A stretch of 64,000 bases of DNA from Betaproteobacteria bacterium SCGC AG-212-J23 (GTDB lineage Bacteria; Pseudomonadota; Gammaproteobacteria; Burkholderiales; SG8-39): assembly GCA_001644455.1 (NCBI GenBank), contig LSTF01000001.1, positions 1-64,000 on the forward strand, read 5' to 3'. The notes under the pieces are model-generated. The model had not been told where the DNA came from. It worked only from the letters and a program-made list of their open reading frames with translations, and searched no databases. Made by a program: the position numbers and the translations under genes. Positions within the stretch are counted from its first letter, which is position 1. Every line of letters begins with the position of its first letter. Shown one piece after another: positions 15,232 to 23,464 of this stretch.

Positions 15232-17967
15232 ATGGGGGTCTCGCTCATCCTCGGCGGCGCGGTCGGCGCCATGGCATTCGGCGCGGTGATGGTGTTCGTC
15301 TCGCGCCGCGCCGACCACGTCTCGCTCTGGCTCGGCTGCTTCCTCGTCTGCGTGGCGACGGAGATCCTGCTCGGCGGCGAAATGGGCCGCGTGGCGGGCA
15401 TGCTCGGCCTGCCGTTTCTCGCCGCGTTCCTCGCCGAGGTGAGCCCGGGCAAGTGGCAGCGTCGCGCCGCGATCGCGGTGGCGCTGGTCGGGGTCGCGGC
15501 GGCGGCCTTTGGCGGGATCGGCGTGGTGCAGCTGCTCGCCTTCGGCCTCGTGGGCTGGGCGAGCGTGGTCTCGGTGCAGCTCGCGCGGGAGCGGCGCACC
15601 TGGTGGCCGGTCGTGATCACCGTGATGGCGTTGATGTATCCGTTGCTCACGCTCGGCTTCTTCGATCCGCCGGCGCTCGAGCCCGCGGGCTTTCTCTCCT
15701 ACGTGGTCGCGCCGGGCGTGATCCTGACGCGGCGCGCGATCCGCGCCTTCGACGCCGAGGCGCGGCGCGCGCTCGACCAGGCGAAGTTCGCCACGGACGT
15801 GTTCGACTCGGTGCCGGTGGCGCTGTCGATGCGCGACCTCGACGGCCGCTACGTGTTCGTCAACCGCACCTGGGAGAAGTACTACGGCAACCTGCGCGAC
15901 CGGGTCATCGGCACCAGTCCGCGCGACCGCGCCACCCCGGAAGAGGCGAAGGCGCTGCTCGCGCTCGACAAGGCGGCGCTCGACGCCGGCCCGAACCAGC
16001 CGACGCCGCCCGCGGATTTCACGCTCGGCGACAAGCGCTACCTGCAGACGCGCACGGCGATGGTCGATTCGCAGGGCAAGCTGCTCGGCGTGCTCACTGC
16101 GAGCATCGATACCAGCGAGCGCAAGGCGATGGAAGAGGCGCTCGCCATGGAGCAGCAGCGCCTCGCGCTGGTGGTGCACTCCTCCAAGCTCGGCATGCTC
16201 GACTGGGACGCCGCGACGCGCAGCGCGTACTACTCGCCGCGCTTCAAGGAGATCCTCGGCTACGCGCCCGACGCCGACACCTCGGGCTGGCCGGACTACT
16301 TCGACCTGCTGCATCCCGAGGACGCGCCCAGCGTGAAGAAGCGCTTCCGCGACCACATCATCGGCAGCCGCGACGATTTCCACGAGGCGCTCGACTACCG
16401 GCTGCGCCGTGCCGACGGCAAGTACATCTGGGTGCAGGCGCAGGGCATCTCGGTGCGCGACGAGAAAGGCTACGCCCGGCGCTTCATCGCCACGCTCACC
16501 GACATCACCCAGCGCCGCGCGCAGGAGGAGGCGATGCGCGAGAGCATGCACCTGCGCGAAGAAGTGGAGCGCATGTCGCGCCACGACCTGAAGACGCCGC
16601 TGAACAGCGTCATCGCCGTATCGCGCCTGCTGCGCCAGAGCGCGAACCTGTCGCGCGACGACGAGGAGCTGCTGTCGATCGTCGAGCGCGCCGGCTACCG
16701 CATCCTGTCGATGGTGAATCTCTCGCTCGATCTCTTCAAGATGGAGCAGGGCACCTACCAGTTCCGCGCGCAGGCGGTCGATCTCTCGGAAGTGGTGCGC
16801 AAGGTCGCCGCCGACCTCGAGAGCCAGGCGGCGTCGAAGGACGTGGTGATCAACCTCAAGCAGTCGGGCCACGCCACCGCGCGCGCCGAGGAAGTGCTGT
16901 CCTACTCGATGCTCGCCAACCTGGTGAAGAACGCGATCGAAGCCGCGCCCGAGGGCGGCGTGGTCACGGTGACGGTGGAAGGCGCGGGCGACAACGTCGC
17001 GGTGCACATCCACAACCCCGGCGAGATCTCGCCGCGGGTGCGGCCGCGCTTCTTCGAGAAGTACGTCACCACCGGCAAGGGCGGCGGCGTCGGCCTCGGC
17101 GCCTACTCGGCGCGCCTGATGGCGCGCGTGCAGGAAGGCGAGCTCACCATGCACAGCGAAGCCGGACCCGGCACCACGCTCTCGGTGCGCATGCGCGCCG
17201 CACATGCCCAGCAGCCGAGTGAAGAGCGCGCCTCGGCGCCGACCGCCTCGCCGGGCGAGCGCCTGCCGGTGCTGCCGGCGCTCAAGGTGCTGGTGGTCGA
17301 CGACGACGAGTTCAACCGCCTGGTGTTCCGCCGCATGCTGCCCACCCCGCCGCTCGAGCTCACCATGGCGGTGAACGGCCGCGCCGCGCTCGACGCGGCG
17401 AAGGGCGACTTTCCCGACGTGGTGCTGCTCGACCTCGAGATGCCGGTGATGGACGGCTACGAGGCCGCCGGCCGGCTGCGCAAGCTGCAGACCCAGCTGA
17501 AGAAGCCGCTGCGCATCATCGCCATCTCCTCGAACGACGATTCGCGCTCGATCGAGCGCGCGCTCAACTCCGGCTGCGACGAGTACCTGGTGAAGCCGGC
17601 GCCGCGCGAGGCGCTGTGGGCGGCGCTGGCGGGAAGCGAGACCACGCCGGCGAGGAAGAAGGAAGAAGATGCCCATGAAAAAGATCCCGTCGATCTCGAC
17701 GCGGATCTGCGGGCGACGCTGCCCGACTTCCTGCGCTCGCGGCGCGAGGCGCTCGACGAGCTGCCGCAGGCGCTCGCCGCCGGCGACCGCGAGAAATTCC
17801 GCCGCCTGGCGCACAAGCTCGCCGGCAGCTTCGCGCTCTACGGATTCAAGTGGGCGGGCGCGCAGTGCCGCGCGCTGCAGGACGCGGCGGCGCAGGGCGA
17901 AGCCGCCGATCTTTCGCGCCGCGTGAGCGCGCTGCGCACGCATCTCGACAAGGTGGAGATCCGCTGA
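15232..17967 (+). CDS. Hybrid histidine kinase (TM-PAS-PAS-HisKA-HATPase-REC-HPt)
   Basis: A 911-residue membrane sensor. About six hydrophobic helices fill residues 1-165. PAS domains lie around 185-300 (VPVALSMRDLDGRYVFVN) and 310-430 (LGMLDWDAATRSAYYSPRF). The H-box SRHDLKTPLNSV has phospho-His H451, followed by HATPase motifs (NLVKNAIEAA, GGGVGLGAYSARLMA). A receiver starts near 684 (VLVVDDDEFNRLVF) with D734 the phosphoacceptor, and a C-terminal HPt has H861 in RLAHKLAGSF. The phosphorelay architecture is therefore complete in one chain. The small receiver gene at 17978 is the likely target. The ATG at 15232 was chosen because the earlier frame lies inside the thiolase gene. Confidence 0.93.
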   Translation: MGVSLILGGAVGAMAFGAVMVFVSRRADHVSLWLGCFLVCVATEILLGGEMGRVAGMLGLPFLAAFLAEVSPGKWQRRAAIAVALVGVAAAAFGGIGVVQLLAFGLVGWASVVSVQLARERRTWWPVVITVMALMYPLLTLGFFDPPALEPAGFLSYVVAPGVILTRRAIRAFDAEARRALDQAKFATDVFDSVPVALSMRDLDGRYVFVNRTWEKYYGNLRDRVIGTSPRDRATPEEAKALLALDKAALDAGPNQPTPPADFTLGDKRYLQTRTAMVDSQGKLLGVLTASIDTSERKAMEEALAMEQQRLALVVHSSKLGMLDWDAATRSAYYSPRFKEILGYAPDADTSGWPDYFDLLHPEDAPSVKKRFRDHIIGSRDDFHEALDYRLRRADGKYIWVQAQGISVRDEKGYARRFIATLTDITQRRAQEEAMRESMHLREEVERMSRHDLKTPLNSVIAVSRLLRQSANLSRDDEELLSIVERAGYRILSMVNLSLDLFKMEQGTYQFRAQAVDLSEVVRKVAADLESQAASKDVVINLKQSGHATARAEEVLSYSMLANLVKNAIEAAPEGGVVTVTVEGAGDNVAVHIHNPGEISPRVRPRFFEKYVTTGKGGGVGLGAYSARLMARVQEGELTMHSEAGPGTTLSVRMRAAHAQQPSEERASAPTASPGERLPVLPALKVLVVDDDEFNRLVFRRMLPTPPLELTMAVNGRAALDAAKGDFPDVVLLDLEMPVMDGYEAAGRLRKLQTQLKKPLRIIAISSNDDSRSIERALNSGCDEYLVKPAPREALWAALAGSETTPARKKEEDAHEKDPVDLDADLRATLPDFLRSRREALDELPQALAAGDREKFRRLAHKLAGSFALYGFKWAGAQCRALQDAAAQGEAADLSRRVSALRTHLDKVEIR

Positions 17968-17977
17968 TGGTGAGCCA

Positions 17978-18349
17978 ATGAGCAACCCGCGCATCCTGGT
18001 GGTCGACGACGACGAAGCGGTGCTGACCTTCTGGAAGATGAAGCTCGCTTCGCGCTACGAGGTGGTGACGACCAGCGCTCCCGAGAGCGTGCTCGCCATG
18101 GCGCGGCGCGAGAAGCCGCAGCTCATCCTCTGCGACGTCGACATGCCGGACGTGGACGGCGGCGACATCTCGAGCGCGCTGTTCGCGGACGACGAGCTGC
18201 GCGGCATCCCGGTGCTCTTCCTCACCGGCCTGGTCGGGCCGGCGGAGCTGAAGGGCCTCGCCGGCCAGCTCGGCGGCCGCGCCGCGGTGTCGAAGAGCGA
18301 GCCGGTCGAGGCGATCGTCGCCCGGATCGAGTCGCTGCTCGCCCGCTAG
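17978..18349 (+). CDS. CheY-like response regulator
   Basis: A 123-residue lone receiver: RILVVDDDEAVLTFWKMKLA, phospho-Asp in LILCDVDMPDVDG, then VLFLTGLVGPAELKGLAG. The position normally held by the invariant KP pair reads SKSEPVEAIV, so the Lys is kept but the following Pro is displaced by two residues. It starts 10 bases after the hybrid kinase stop and is probably its partner. Its TAG stop overlaps the stop of the convergent barrel gene in a shared CTAG (18346-18349). Confidence 0.87.
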   Translation: MSNPRILVVDDDEAVLTFWKMKLASRYEVVTTSAPESVLAMARREKPQLILCDVDMPDVDGGDISSALFADDELRGIPVLFLTGLVGPAELKGLAGQLGGRAAVSKSEPVEAIVARIESLLAR

Positions 18350-19074
18350 AAGACGAGATCGACGCCGAGCAGCAGGCCGATGCCGCCGGCGCGGATCGGC
18401 GACTTGAGGAGGTTGTCGTCGGCGTTCTCGCGCGCCGAATACGCGGTGAGGTAGCCCAGGCCGCCGCGGATCTGGAAGTTCTTGCCCAGCGCGTGCGTGA
18501 CCGAGATGTCGCCGCTCGAGGCGCTGGTCACGCCTTCCTTCTTGCCGCCGATGAATTGCAGGAAGCGAAGCTGCAGGGCGGTCGAGCTGGCGAAGCGCCA
18601 GATGCCGCCCAGGCCGATGACGCCGCCGGCATTGCTCAGGCGCTCCGACGCGGTCAGGCCGGTCGCTTCGCCTTTCAGGCCGAGCCCGGCCCAGCCGGCG
18701 CCGATCACGCCTTCGAGGGCGAACTGGCTGTCGCCGAACCAGAAGCGCGGCCGGTAGCCGACGTGCGCGAGCTGGATGTTGCTCGTCCACTCGATGTCGC
18801 CCGCCGCGCCGGGGAAGACCGTGCCGCCGAAGACCACCGGCTGGTCGCCGGCCTCGCGGTCCTGCCGGCGCTTCGCCTTGGCGTACGAGAAGCCCGCTTC
18901 GATGGCGTGCGAGCTGCCGGTATGGTTGCGCAGCGTCGAGTCGCCGACGACGTCGATGCTCATGCCGACGTTGCCGATCACGGCGCCGCCGCCCGCCTTG
19001 GCGTCGTCGGTGCTGTTTGCAAGAACCGCGCAGGGCGCGAGGAGCGCGAGCGCGGCGAATCGGAAGATTTTCAT
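18346..19074 (-). CDS. Outer-membrane beta-barrel protein of unknown function
   Basis: A 242-residue protein with a signal peptide (MKIFRFAALALLAPCAVLA) and alternating strands rich in Gly and aromatics. It ends LLLGVDLVF, with the C-terminal Phe that marks BAM-inserted outer-membrane proteins. Length and strand pattern suggest an 8-stranded barrel, perhaps of the acyloxyacyl hydrolase (PagL-like) or OmpW type, but I see no convincing catalytic motif. I chose the ATG at 19074, which has a GGGAGG ribosome binding site. It lies 62 bases downstream of the amidohydrolase stop on the same strand. Confidence 0.68.
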   Translation of the reverse strand: MKIFRFAALALLAPCAVLANSTDDAKAGGGAVIGNVGMSIDVVGDSTLRNHTGSSHAIEAGFSYAKAKRRQDREAGDQPVVFGGTVFPGAAGDIEWTSNIQLAHVGYRPRFWFGDSQFALEGVIGAGWAGLGLKGEATGLTASERLSNAGGVIGLGGIWRFASSTALQLRFLQFIGGKKEGVTSASSGDISVTHALGKNFQIRGGLGYLTAYSARENADDNLLKSPIRAGGIGLLLGVDLVF

Positions 19075-19136
19075 GATTCCTCCCTTGGTTTGCCGGCAGC
19101 GTACACCAGCCGCGCGCGGGCCGGCGTGTGATCGAT

Positions 19137-20147
19137 TCACCTCAGACGAAACACGCTTTCGATGTTGTCCTGGTAGAGCTTTTTCCGGTCCGCGTCGCTC
19201 ATCGGCATCTCGTCCGTGACTTTTACCTCGTCGGGCACGAACTGGTAGGGATAGTCCATCGCGTACATCACGCGCTCGATGCCGAGCACCGAGATGCAGA
19301 ACTGGATCGCCGGCGCCCACTGCATGCCGCTGGTGGTGACCCAGATGTTCCGCTTGAAATAATCACTCACCTTCATTTCGAGGGGCTTCACCCCCGGATA
19401 GCGCTGCGCTCGCACCATTGAGGCGTGCATGAAGTCGAGGCGGAACAGCCAGAACGGCAGGCCCTCGCCGAGGTGGCCGACGACGATGCGCAGCTTCGGG
19501 AAGCGGTCGAAGACGCCGGCGACGATGATGCGCAGGAGATGCAGCCCGGTCTCGACCGCGAAGCCGTAGATCGCGCCGTCGAGGCCGCGCGGCAGGAACG
19601 GCGCGATCATCTCGCGCGGCGGCGTGTTGGGATGGATGTAGATCGGCACGTCGAGCGCCTGCGCCGCCTCGAAGATCTCCCAGCACTTCGGGTCGTCGAG
19701 GTACGCGCCCTGCGTGTGCGAGTTGACCACCGCGCCCTTCAGGCCCAGTCCGACCGCGCGCTGCAGTTCCTTCACCGCGTCGCGCGGAGCGTGCGGGGCG
19801 ATCGCCGCCAGGCCGGCATACCGATCCGACAGGTGGGCGATGAGTTGGTCGTTCATGTCGCGAGCGAGGGCCACGGCCTCGGTCGCCTCGAAGACCTGCA
19901 CGCCCGGCGAGCTGAGCAGGATGAGCTGCTTCGCGATGCCGGTCGCGTCCATGTCGGCGAGGCGCTGCGGGCCGAGGTCCTGGATGCGGCGCACGAGCGC
20001 AGTGGCGCGCTCGGTCGGGCCGAGGAAGAAACCCCACAGGCTGCGGAAGCCCGGGTCCCAGGATTCCGGCTTCTCCTGCAGGAGCTTGCGATAGCGCTCG
20101 AGGATTTCCTTCGGCGCCCAGGCTTCCTCTGCCGCGATGCGGATCAT
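19137..20147 (-). CDS. Amidohydrolase-2 family protein (ACMSD/decarboxylase-like)
   Basis: A 336-residue TIM-barrel metalloenzyme. Candidate metal ligands are the N-terminal EEAW (E7/E8), His in VPIYIHPNTP, His in IVVGHLGEGLPF and Asp in VMYAMDYPYQF. This set is shared by gamma-resorcylate and 5-carboxyvanillate decarboxylases and ACMSD-like enzymes. Aromatic-acid decarboxylation is likely but unproven, and hydrolysis is an alternative. The start codon is 18 nt from that of the divergent helical-repeat gene, and TATGCT ends 6 nt before the ATG. Confidence 0.82.
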   Translation of the reverse strand: MIRIAAEEAWAPKEILERYRKLLQEKPESWDPGFRSLWGFFLGPTERATALVRRIQDLGPQRLADMDATGIAKQLILLSSPGVQVFEATEAVALARDMNDQLIAHLSDRYAGLAAIAPHAPRDAVKELQRAVGLGLKGAVVNSHTQGAYLDDPKCWEIFEAAQALDVPIYIHPNTPPREMIAPFLPRGLDGAIYGFAVETGLHLLRIIVAGVFDRFPKLRIVVGHLGEGLPFWLFRLDFMHASMVRAQRYPGVKPLEMKVSDYFKRNIWVTTSGMQWAPAIQFCISVLGIERVMYAMDYPYQFVPDEVKVTDEMPMSDADRKKLYQDNIESVFRLR

Positions 20148-20152
20148 TGGAA

Positions 20153-20159
20153 TAGCATA
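20153..20159. promoter_or_regulatory. Bidirectional TAGCATA minus-10 element
   Basis: On the plus strand TAGCAT ends 6 nt before the ATG at 20165. On the minus strand TATGCT ends 6 nt before the ATG at 20147. The two hexamers overlap by 5 bp, and the start codons are 18 nt apart. Both transcripts would then begin on their start codons. No room exists for two separate promoters. Confidence 0.6.
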
Positions 20160-20164
20160 GCCGC

Positions 20165-20902
20165 ATGCGATGGGGGATCGCTCTACTGCTTTCGCTTTGC
20201 GCGCTCGCCGCGAGCGCGGCCCGGACGCTCGAGGAGGACACCCAGTACTACCTCGACCTCCTCAACGAGCCCGATGCGCGCCGCCAGGCCACCGAATTCG
20301 AGGCGCTCTCGGCGATGGGTCTCTCCGATCCGCGCCTGTTCGATGCGGTGCAGGAACGGCTGGTCGTCGATTACGAATTCGCGCGCCTCGTCCGCGAGAA
20401 CCGCGCCCGGGTGGCCTGGTACTTCCGCGCGCTGGGCTTCTCCGGCCAGGCGAAGTACGAGCCGACGCTCCGGCGCTTCGTCGACGACAAGACCTACCGC
20501 AACTACGCCATCGCCGCGCTGCGCGACCGGCCGCAGTACGAGAAATGGAACCCGGTGATCTCCTCCCGCGCCGCGTTCGATCCGGGCCTGACCGACGACC
20601 AGAACCGGCTGCTGAACATGCTGCGCGCCGACGATCCGCTGCTTTACCGCGTGGCCGCGAAGCGCGCCTTCCTGACCCACGAGACGAATCCCGCGGTGGC
20701 GGGCGCGCTCGCCGACCGGCTGCGCGCCCTGTACCCGACCGCGACCGACGACGAGAGCGAGGAAACCGCCGGCTGGCTGATCAACGCGCTCGGCCGGGCC
20801 GGCGGCGAAACGGCGGCGACGCTCCTCGGCGAGGTCGCCCGGCGCGCGCCCTCCGACAAGCTGAAGCGGCGCGCCGGAACCGTGCTGAGCCGCGGAAGCT
20901 AG
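20165..20902 (+). CDS. Secreted helical-repeat (HEAT-like) protein
   Basis: A 245-residue protein with a signal peptide (MRWGIALLLSLCALAASAA). It then has successive amphipathic helix pairs, for example DEPTLRRFVDD-type and YAIAALRDRP segments and PAVAGALADRLRALYP, resembling HEAT repeats. No catalytic motif is visible. A periplasmic scaffold or chaperone role would be inference. Its TAG stop forms part of the TAGACT hexamer preceding the AddB-like gene. Confidence 0.7.
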   Translation: MRWGIALLLSLCALAASAARTLEEDTQYYLDLLNEPDARRQATEFEALSAMGLSDPRLFDAVQERLVVDYEFARLVRENRARVAWYFRALGFSGQAKYEPTLRRFVDDKTYRNYAIAALRDRPQYEKWNPVISSRAAFDPGLTDDQNRLLNMLRADDPLLYRVAAKRAFLTHETNPAVAGALADRLRALYPTATDDESEETAGWLINALGRAGGETAATLLGEVARRAPSDKLKRRAGTVLSRGS

Positions 20903-20905
20903 ACT
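20900..20905 (+). promoter_or_regulatory. TAGACT minus-10, 6 nt before a GTG start
   Basis: TAGACT overlaps the TAG stop of the upstream gene and ends 6 nt before the GTG at 20912. No Shine-Dalgarno sequence precedes this GTG, so leaderless expression of the AddB-like gene is the simplest reading. Confidence 0.45.
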
Positions 20906-20911
20906 CCCGGA

Positions 20912-23464
20912 GTGCAAATCGAGAAGGGAAAGCTGTTTTCGCGGCTGGCCGAAGGCCACGCGGCGCGCATCACCGTCGTCACGCCGAACAAGCGCCTCTC
21001 GCAGGCGCTGATGCTCGAGTTCGACTCGTTTCAAATAGAGAGAAAACTGTCCGTCTGGGAGGCGCCCGACATCCTGCCGTTCGGCGCCTTCGTGCAGCGC
21101 CTCTACGAGGACGGGCTCTATTCCGATCTCTCCGCCGAGCTGCCGATGCTCCTCACGCCGGCGCAGGAAGAGGAGATCTGGAAGCAGGTCGTCGCCGGCA
21201 GCGGCCTGCTGGCCGTGGACGGAACCGCGGCGAAGTGCCGCGACGCCTGGAACCTCGCCAACCTGTGGCGCGTTCGCCCGGGCGAGAGCAACGAGGACAC
21301 CAGCGCTTTTTCCCAATGGTTGAATCACTACAAGAGAAAAATCGGCAGCGACGTCGATAGCGCGCAGCTTCCCGACCTGCTGCACAAGTTCCTGCCCGAG
21401 CTGAAGCGGCCGAAGACTGTCGTCGCCTACGCCTTCGACATCCTGCCGCCGCAGACGAAGGAATTCCTGGACGCGCTGGGAATCGAAGTTCTCTTTTCGA
21501 AGCCGACCCCTCGCGCCGGCGGCGCTTCGCGAGCGGCCTTCGACTCGCCGAAGAAGGAGCTCGAGGCCGCGGCGCAGTGGGCGAGGGCGCGGCTCGAGGC
21601 GGGCGCGACGCGGATTGGCGTTGTTTTTCCTTCTTTGCAGGAAAGGAGAAAAGAAGTCGCGCGGGTTTTCTCGCGCGTCATGGGCGATGTGAAGCCGTTC
21701 AATATCTCGATCGGCATTCCCCTGGATCGGTACCCGGTCGTCGCGCTTGCCTTGCTGGTGCTTCGCTTTTCGGAAGAGCAACTCTCCTTCGACGAGGTGA
21801 GCAGGCTGGTGCGCTCGCCCTTCATCGGCGGCGCCGAGAGCGAGCTCGGCGCGCGCATGAAGCTCGACCTGCGCCTGCGCGACAAGCTCGGCGCGACGGT
21901 GGCGCTGCCGAAGCTGATCGCTTTCCTGGACAAGAGCCTGGTCCTGAGGCAGAAGCTCGAAAAAGCCTTTGCCTTGCGCGAGACCGGGCTCTTCGCGCAG
22001 AAGACGCCGGCCGAGTGGGCGCGGCATTTCTCGGCGGTTCTCGAAGCCGCCGGCTTCCCCGGCGAGCGCCCGCTCGATTCGGACGAATTCCAGGCGCGGG
22101 CCAAGTGGCACGAGGCGCTCGGCGAGCTCTCGAAGCTGGACCGAATTTCTTCGCCGTTGCCTTTCAATGAAGTCTTCTCGATCTTGAGAAAGATTTGTGC
22201 CGACACGCTTTTCCAGCCCGAGACCCCCGACACGCCGATCCAGGTGCTGGGCCTCCTCGAGTCGGTCGGCGCGGAGTTCGACCATCTCTGGGTGACCGGC
22301 CTCACCGACGAGGCCTGGCCGCTGAAGAGCGCGCCGAATCCCTTCCTGCCGCTCGCGCCGCAGAGGAAGGCCGGCATCCCCGAGGCGAGCGCGGAGACTT
22401 CGCTCGCGCTCGACCGGCGCATCACCGACGGCTGGAAGCAGGCCGCGGGCGAAGTGGTGTTCTCGTTCTTCACCAAGGAGCAGGACCGCGACGTGCTGGC
22501 AAGCCCGCTGATCGCCGACGTCCCCGAGAAGAAGGTCGAGGTTCCCGCTTTCCCGAGACTGCGCGACTTGATCTTTGCTTCTCGAAAAGTTCAGATCATC
22601 GAAGATCGCGTCGCGCCCGCCGTTAGGGCAAAACAGATCCGCAGCGGTACCAAGGTCCTCTCCGACCAGGCGGCGTGCCCGTTCCGCGCCTTCGCGCGCC
22701 ATCGCCTCTCCGCCGAGGAGATGGAGGAGCCCGCCGACGGCCTCGACGCCTCGGAGCGCGGCAAGCTGGTGCACGAGCTGATGAGGCACCTGTGGGAACA
22801 AATAAAAAATTCAGAAGGGTTGAAAGGCGATGTTTCATCGGCCATCGAGCAAGCCGCGGCAGCCGCGGTGAAGGAACTCAAGCTCGAAGGCCGCATCGCC
22901 GAGCTCGAGCGCGCGCGCCTGGCGCGCCTCGCGCGCGAATGGCTGGAGGTCGAGAAGGCGCGTCCCGCCTTCAGTATTTTTTCCCTGGAAGAAAAACGAA
23001 CCCTCGAGTTCGCCGGCCTGGAGTTCGGCGCGCGCATCGACCGCATGGACAAGCTCGAGAGCGGCGGCCACGCGATCATCGACTACAAGACCGGCGGCAG
23101 CATCACGCCGCGGCGCTGGGACCCGCCGCGCCCCGACGAGCCGCAGCTCGCGCTCTACGCGGTGGCGGCGAAGGAGGAGATCTCCGCCGTCGCCTTCGCC
23201 AAGGTGCGTCCCGGCGAGATGCGCTTCATGGGCTACTCGCGCGACGACAAGGCGATCCCCAAGGTGCAGAAGGCGAAGGCGTGGCAGCCGCTGCTGCGCG
23301 CCTGGAAGGACGAGGCCGAGTCGCTCGGCACTTCGTTCGCGCGCGGCGACGCGGGCGTCGACCCCAAGAAGGACCTCATGACCTGCCGCTACTGCGGCCT
23401 GGAGACGCTCTGCCGCGTCTACGAGAAGATCAACGTGCTGGCGGAAGAGGAATTCGAAGAGTGA
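20912..23464 (+). CDS. AddB-like nuclease subunit (RecB-family PD-(D/E)XK with Fe-S cysteines)
   Basis: An 850-residue protein. The N-terminal half resembles an inactivated UvrD-type helicase fold: ITVVTPNKRLSQALMLEF lacks a Walker A motif. The C-terminal nuclease has GARIDRMDKLESGGHAIIDYKTG with catalytic Asp/Lys in IDYKTG. Cysteines at ACPFRAF and MTCRYCGLETLC form the AddB-type 4Fe-4S clamp. It should act with the next gene in double-strand-break end processing. The start is a GTG at 20912. Its stop overlaps the start of the AddA-like gene (GTGA). Confidence 0.9.
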   Translation: MQIEKGKLFSRLAEGHAARITVVTPNKRLSQALMLEFDSFQIERKLSVWEAPDILPFGAFVQRLYEDGLYSDLSAELPMLLTPAQEEEIWKQVVAGSGLLAVDGTAAKCRDAWNLANLWRVRPGESNEDTSAFSQWLNHYKRKIGSDVDSAQLPDLLHKFLPELKRPKTVVAYAFDILPPQTKEFLDALGIEVLFSKPTPRAGGASRAAFDSPKKELEAAAQWARARLEAGATRIGVVFPSLQERRKEVARVFSRVMGDVKPFNISIGIPLDRYPVVALALLVLRFSEEQLSFDEVSRLVRSPFIGGAESELGARMKLDLRLRDKLGATVALPKLIAFLDKSLVLRQKLEKAFALRETGLFAQKTPAEWARHFSAVLEAAGFPGERPLDSDEFQARAKWHEALGELSKLDRISSPLPFNEVFSILRKICADTLFQPETPDTPIQVLGLLESVGAEFDHLWVTGLTDEAWPLKSAPNPFLPLAPQRKAGIPEASAETSLALDRRITDGWKQAAGEVVFSFFTKEQDRDVLASPLIADVPEKKVEVPAFPRLRDLIFASRKVQIIEDRVAPAVRAKQIRSGTKVLSDQAACPFRAFARHRLSAEEMEEPADGLDASERGKLVHELMRHLWEQIKNSEGLKGDVSSAIEQAAAAAVKELKLEGRIAELERARLARLAREWLEVEKARPAFSIFSLEEKRTLEFAGLEFGARIDRMDKLESGGHAIIDYKTGGSITPRRWDPPRPDEPQLALYAVAAKEEISAVAFAKVRPGEMRFMGYSRDDKAIPKVQKAKAWQPLLRAWKDEAESLGTSFARGDAGVDPKKDLMTCRYCGLETLCRVYEKINVLAEEEFEE

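Noticed and set aside
14932-17994. A long antisense open frame (about 1020 codons) opposite the hybrid kinase
   Set aside because: It mirrors the GC3 bias of the kinase gene, is rich in His/Arg/Ala without any motif, and overlaps a gene with complete phosphorelay domains. Similar long antisense frames cover most genes here.
18346-18349. Shared CTAG stop codons of convergent genes as a special signal
   Set aside because: CTAG is its own reverse complement, so convergent TAG stops can overlap by simple packing. It shows compactness, not function.
20183-22801. An 872-codon antisense frame opposite the AddB-like gene
   Set aside because: Low-complexity Arg/Ala/Gly/Glu content, no start signals and no domain. 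It is a shadow of the coding strand.
22675-23460. Extension of the AddA-like frame upstream into the AddB-like gene
   Set aside because: The translated extension is Arg/Pro-rich with no helicase sequence. The motif series begins right after GTG 23461, which overlaps the previous stop in the usual coupled way.
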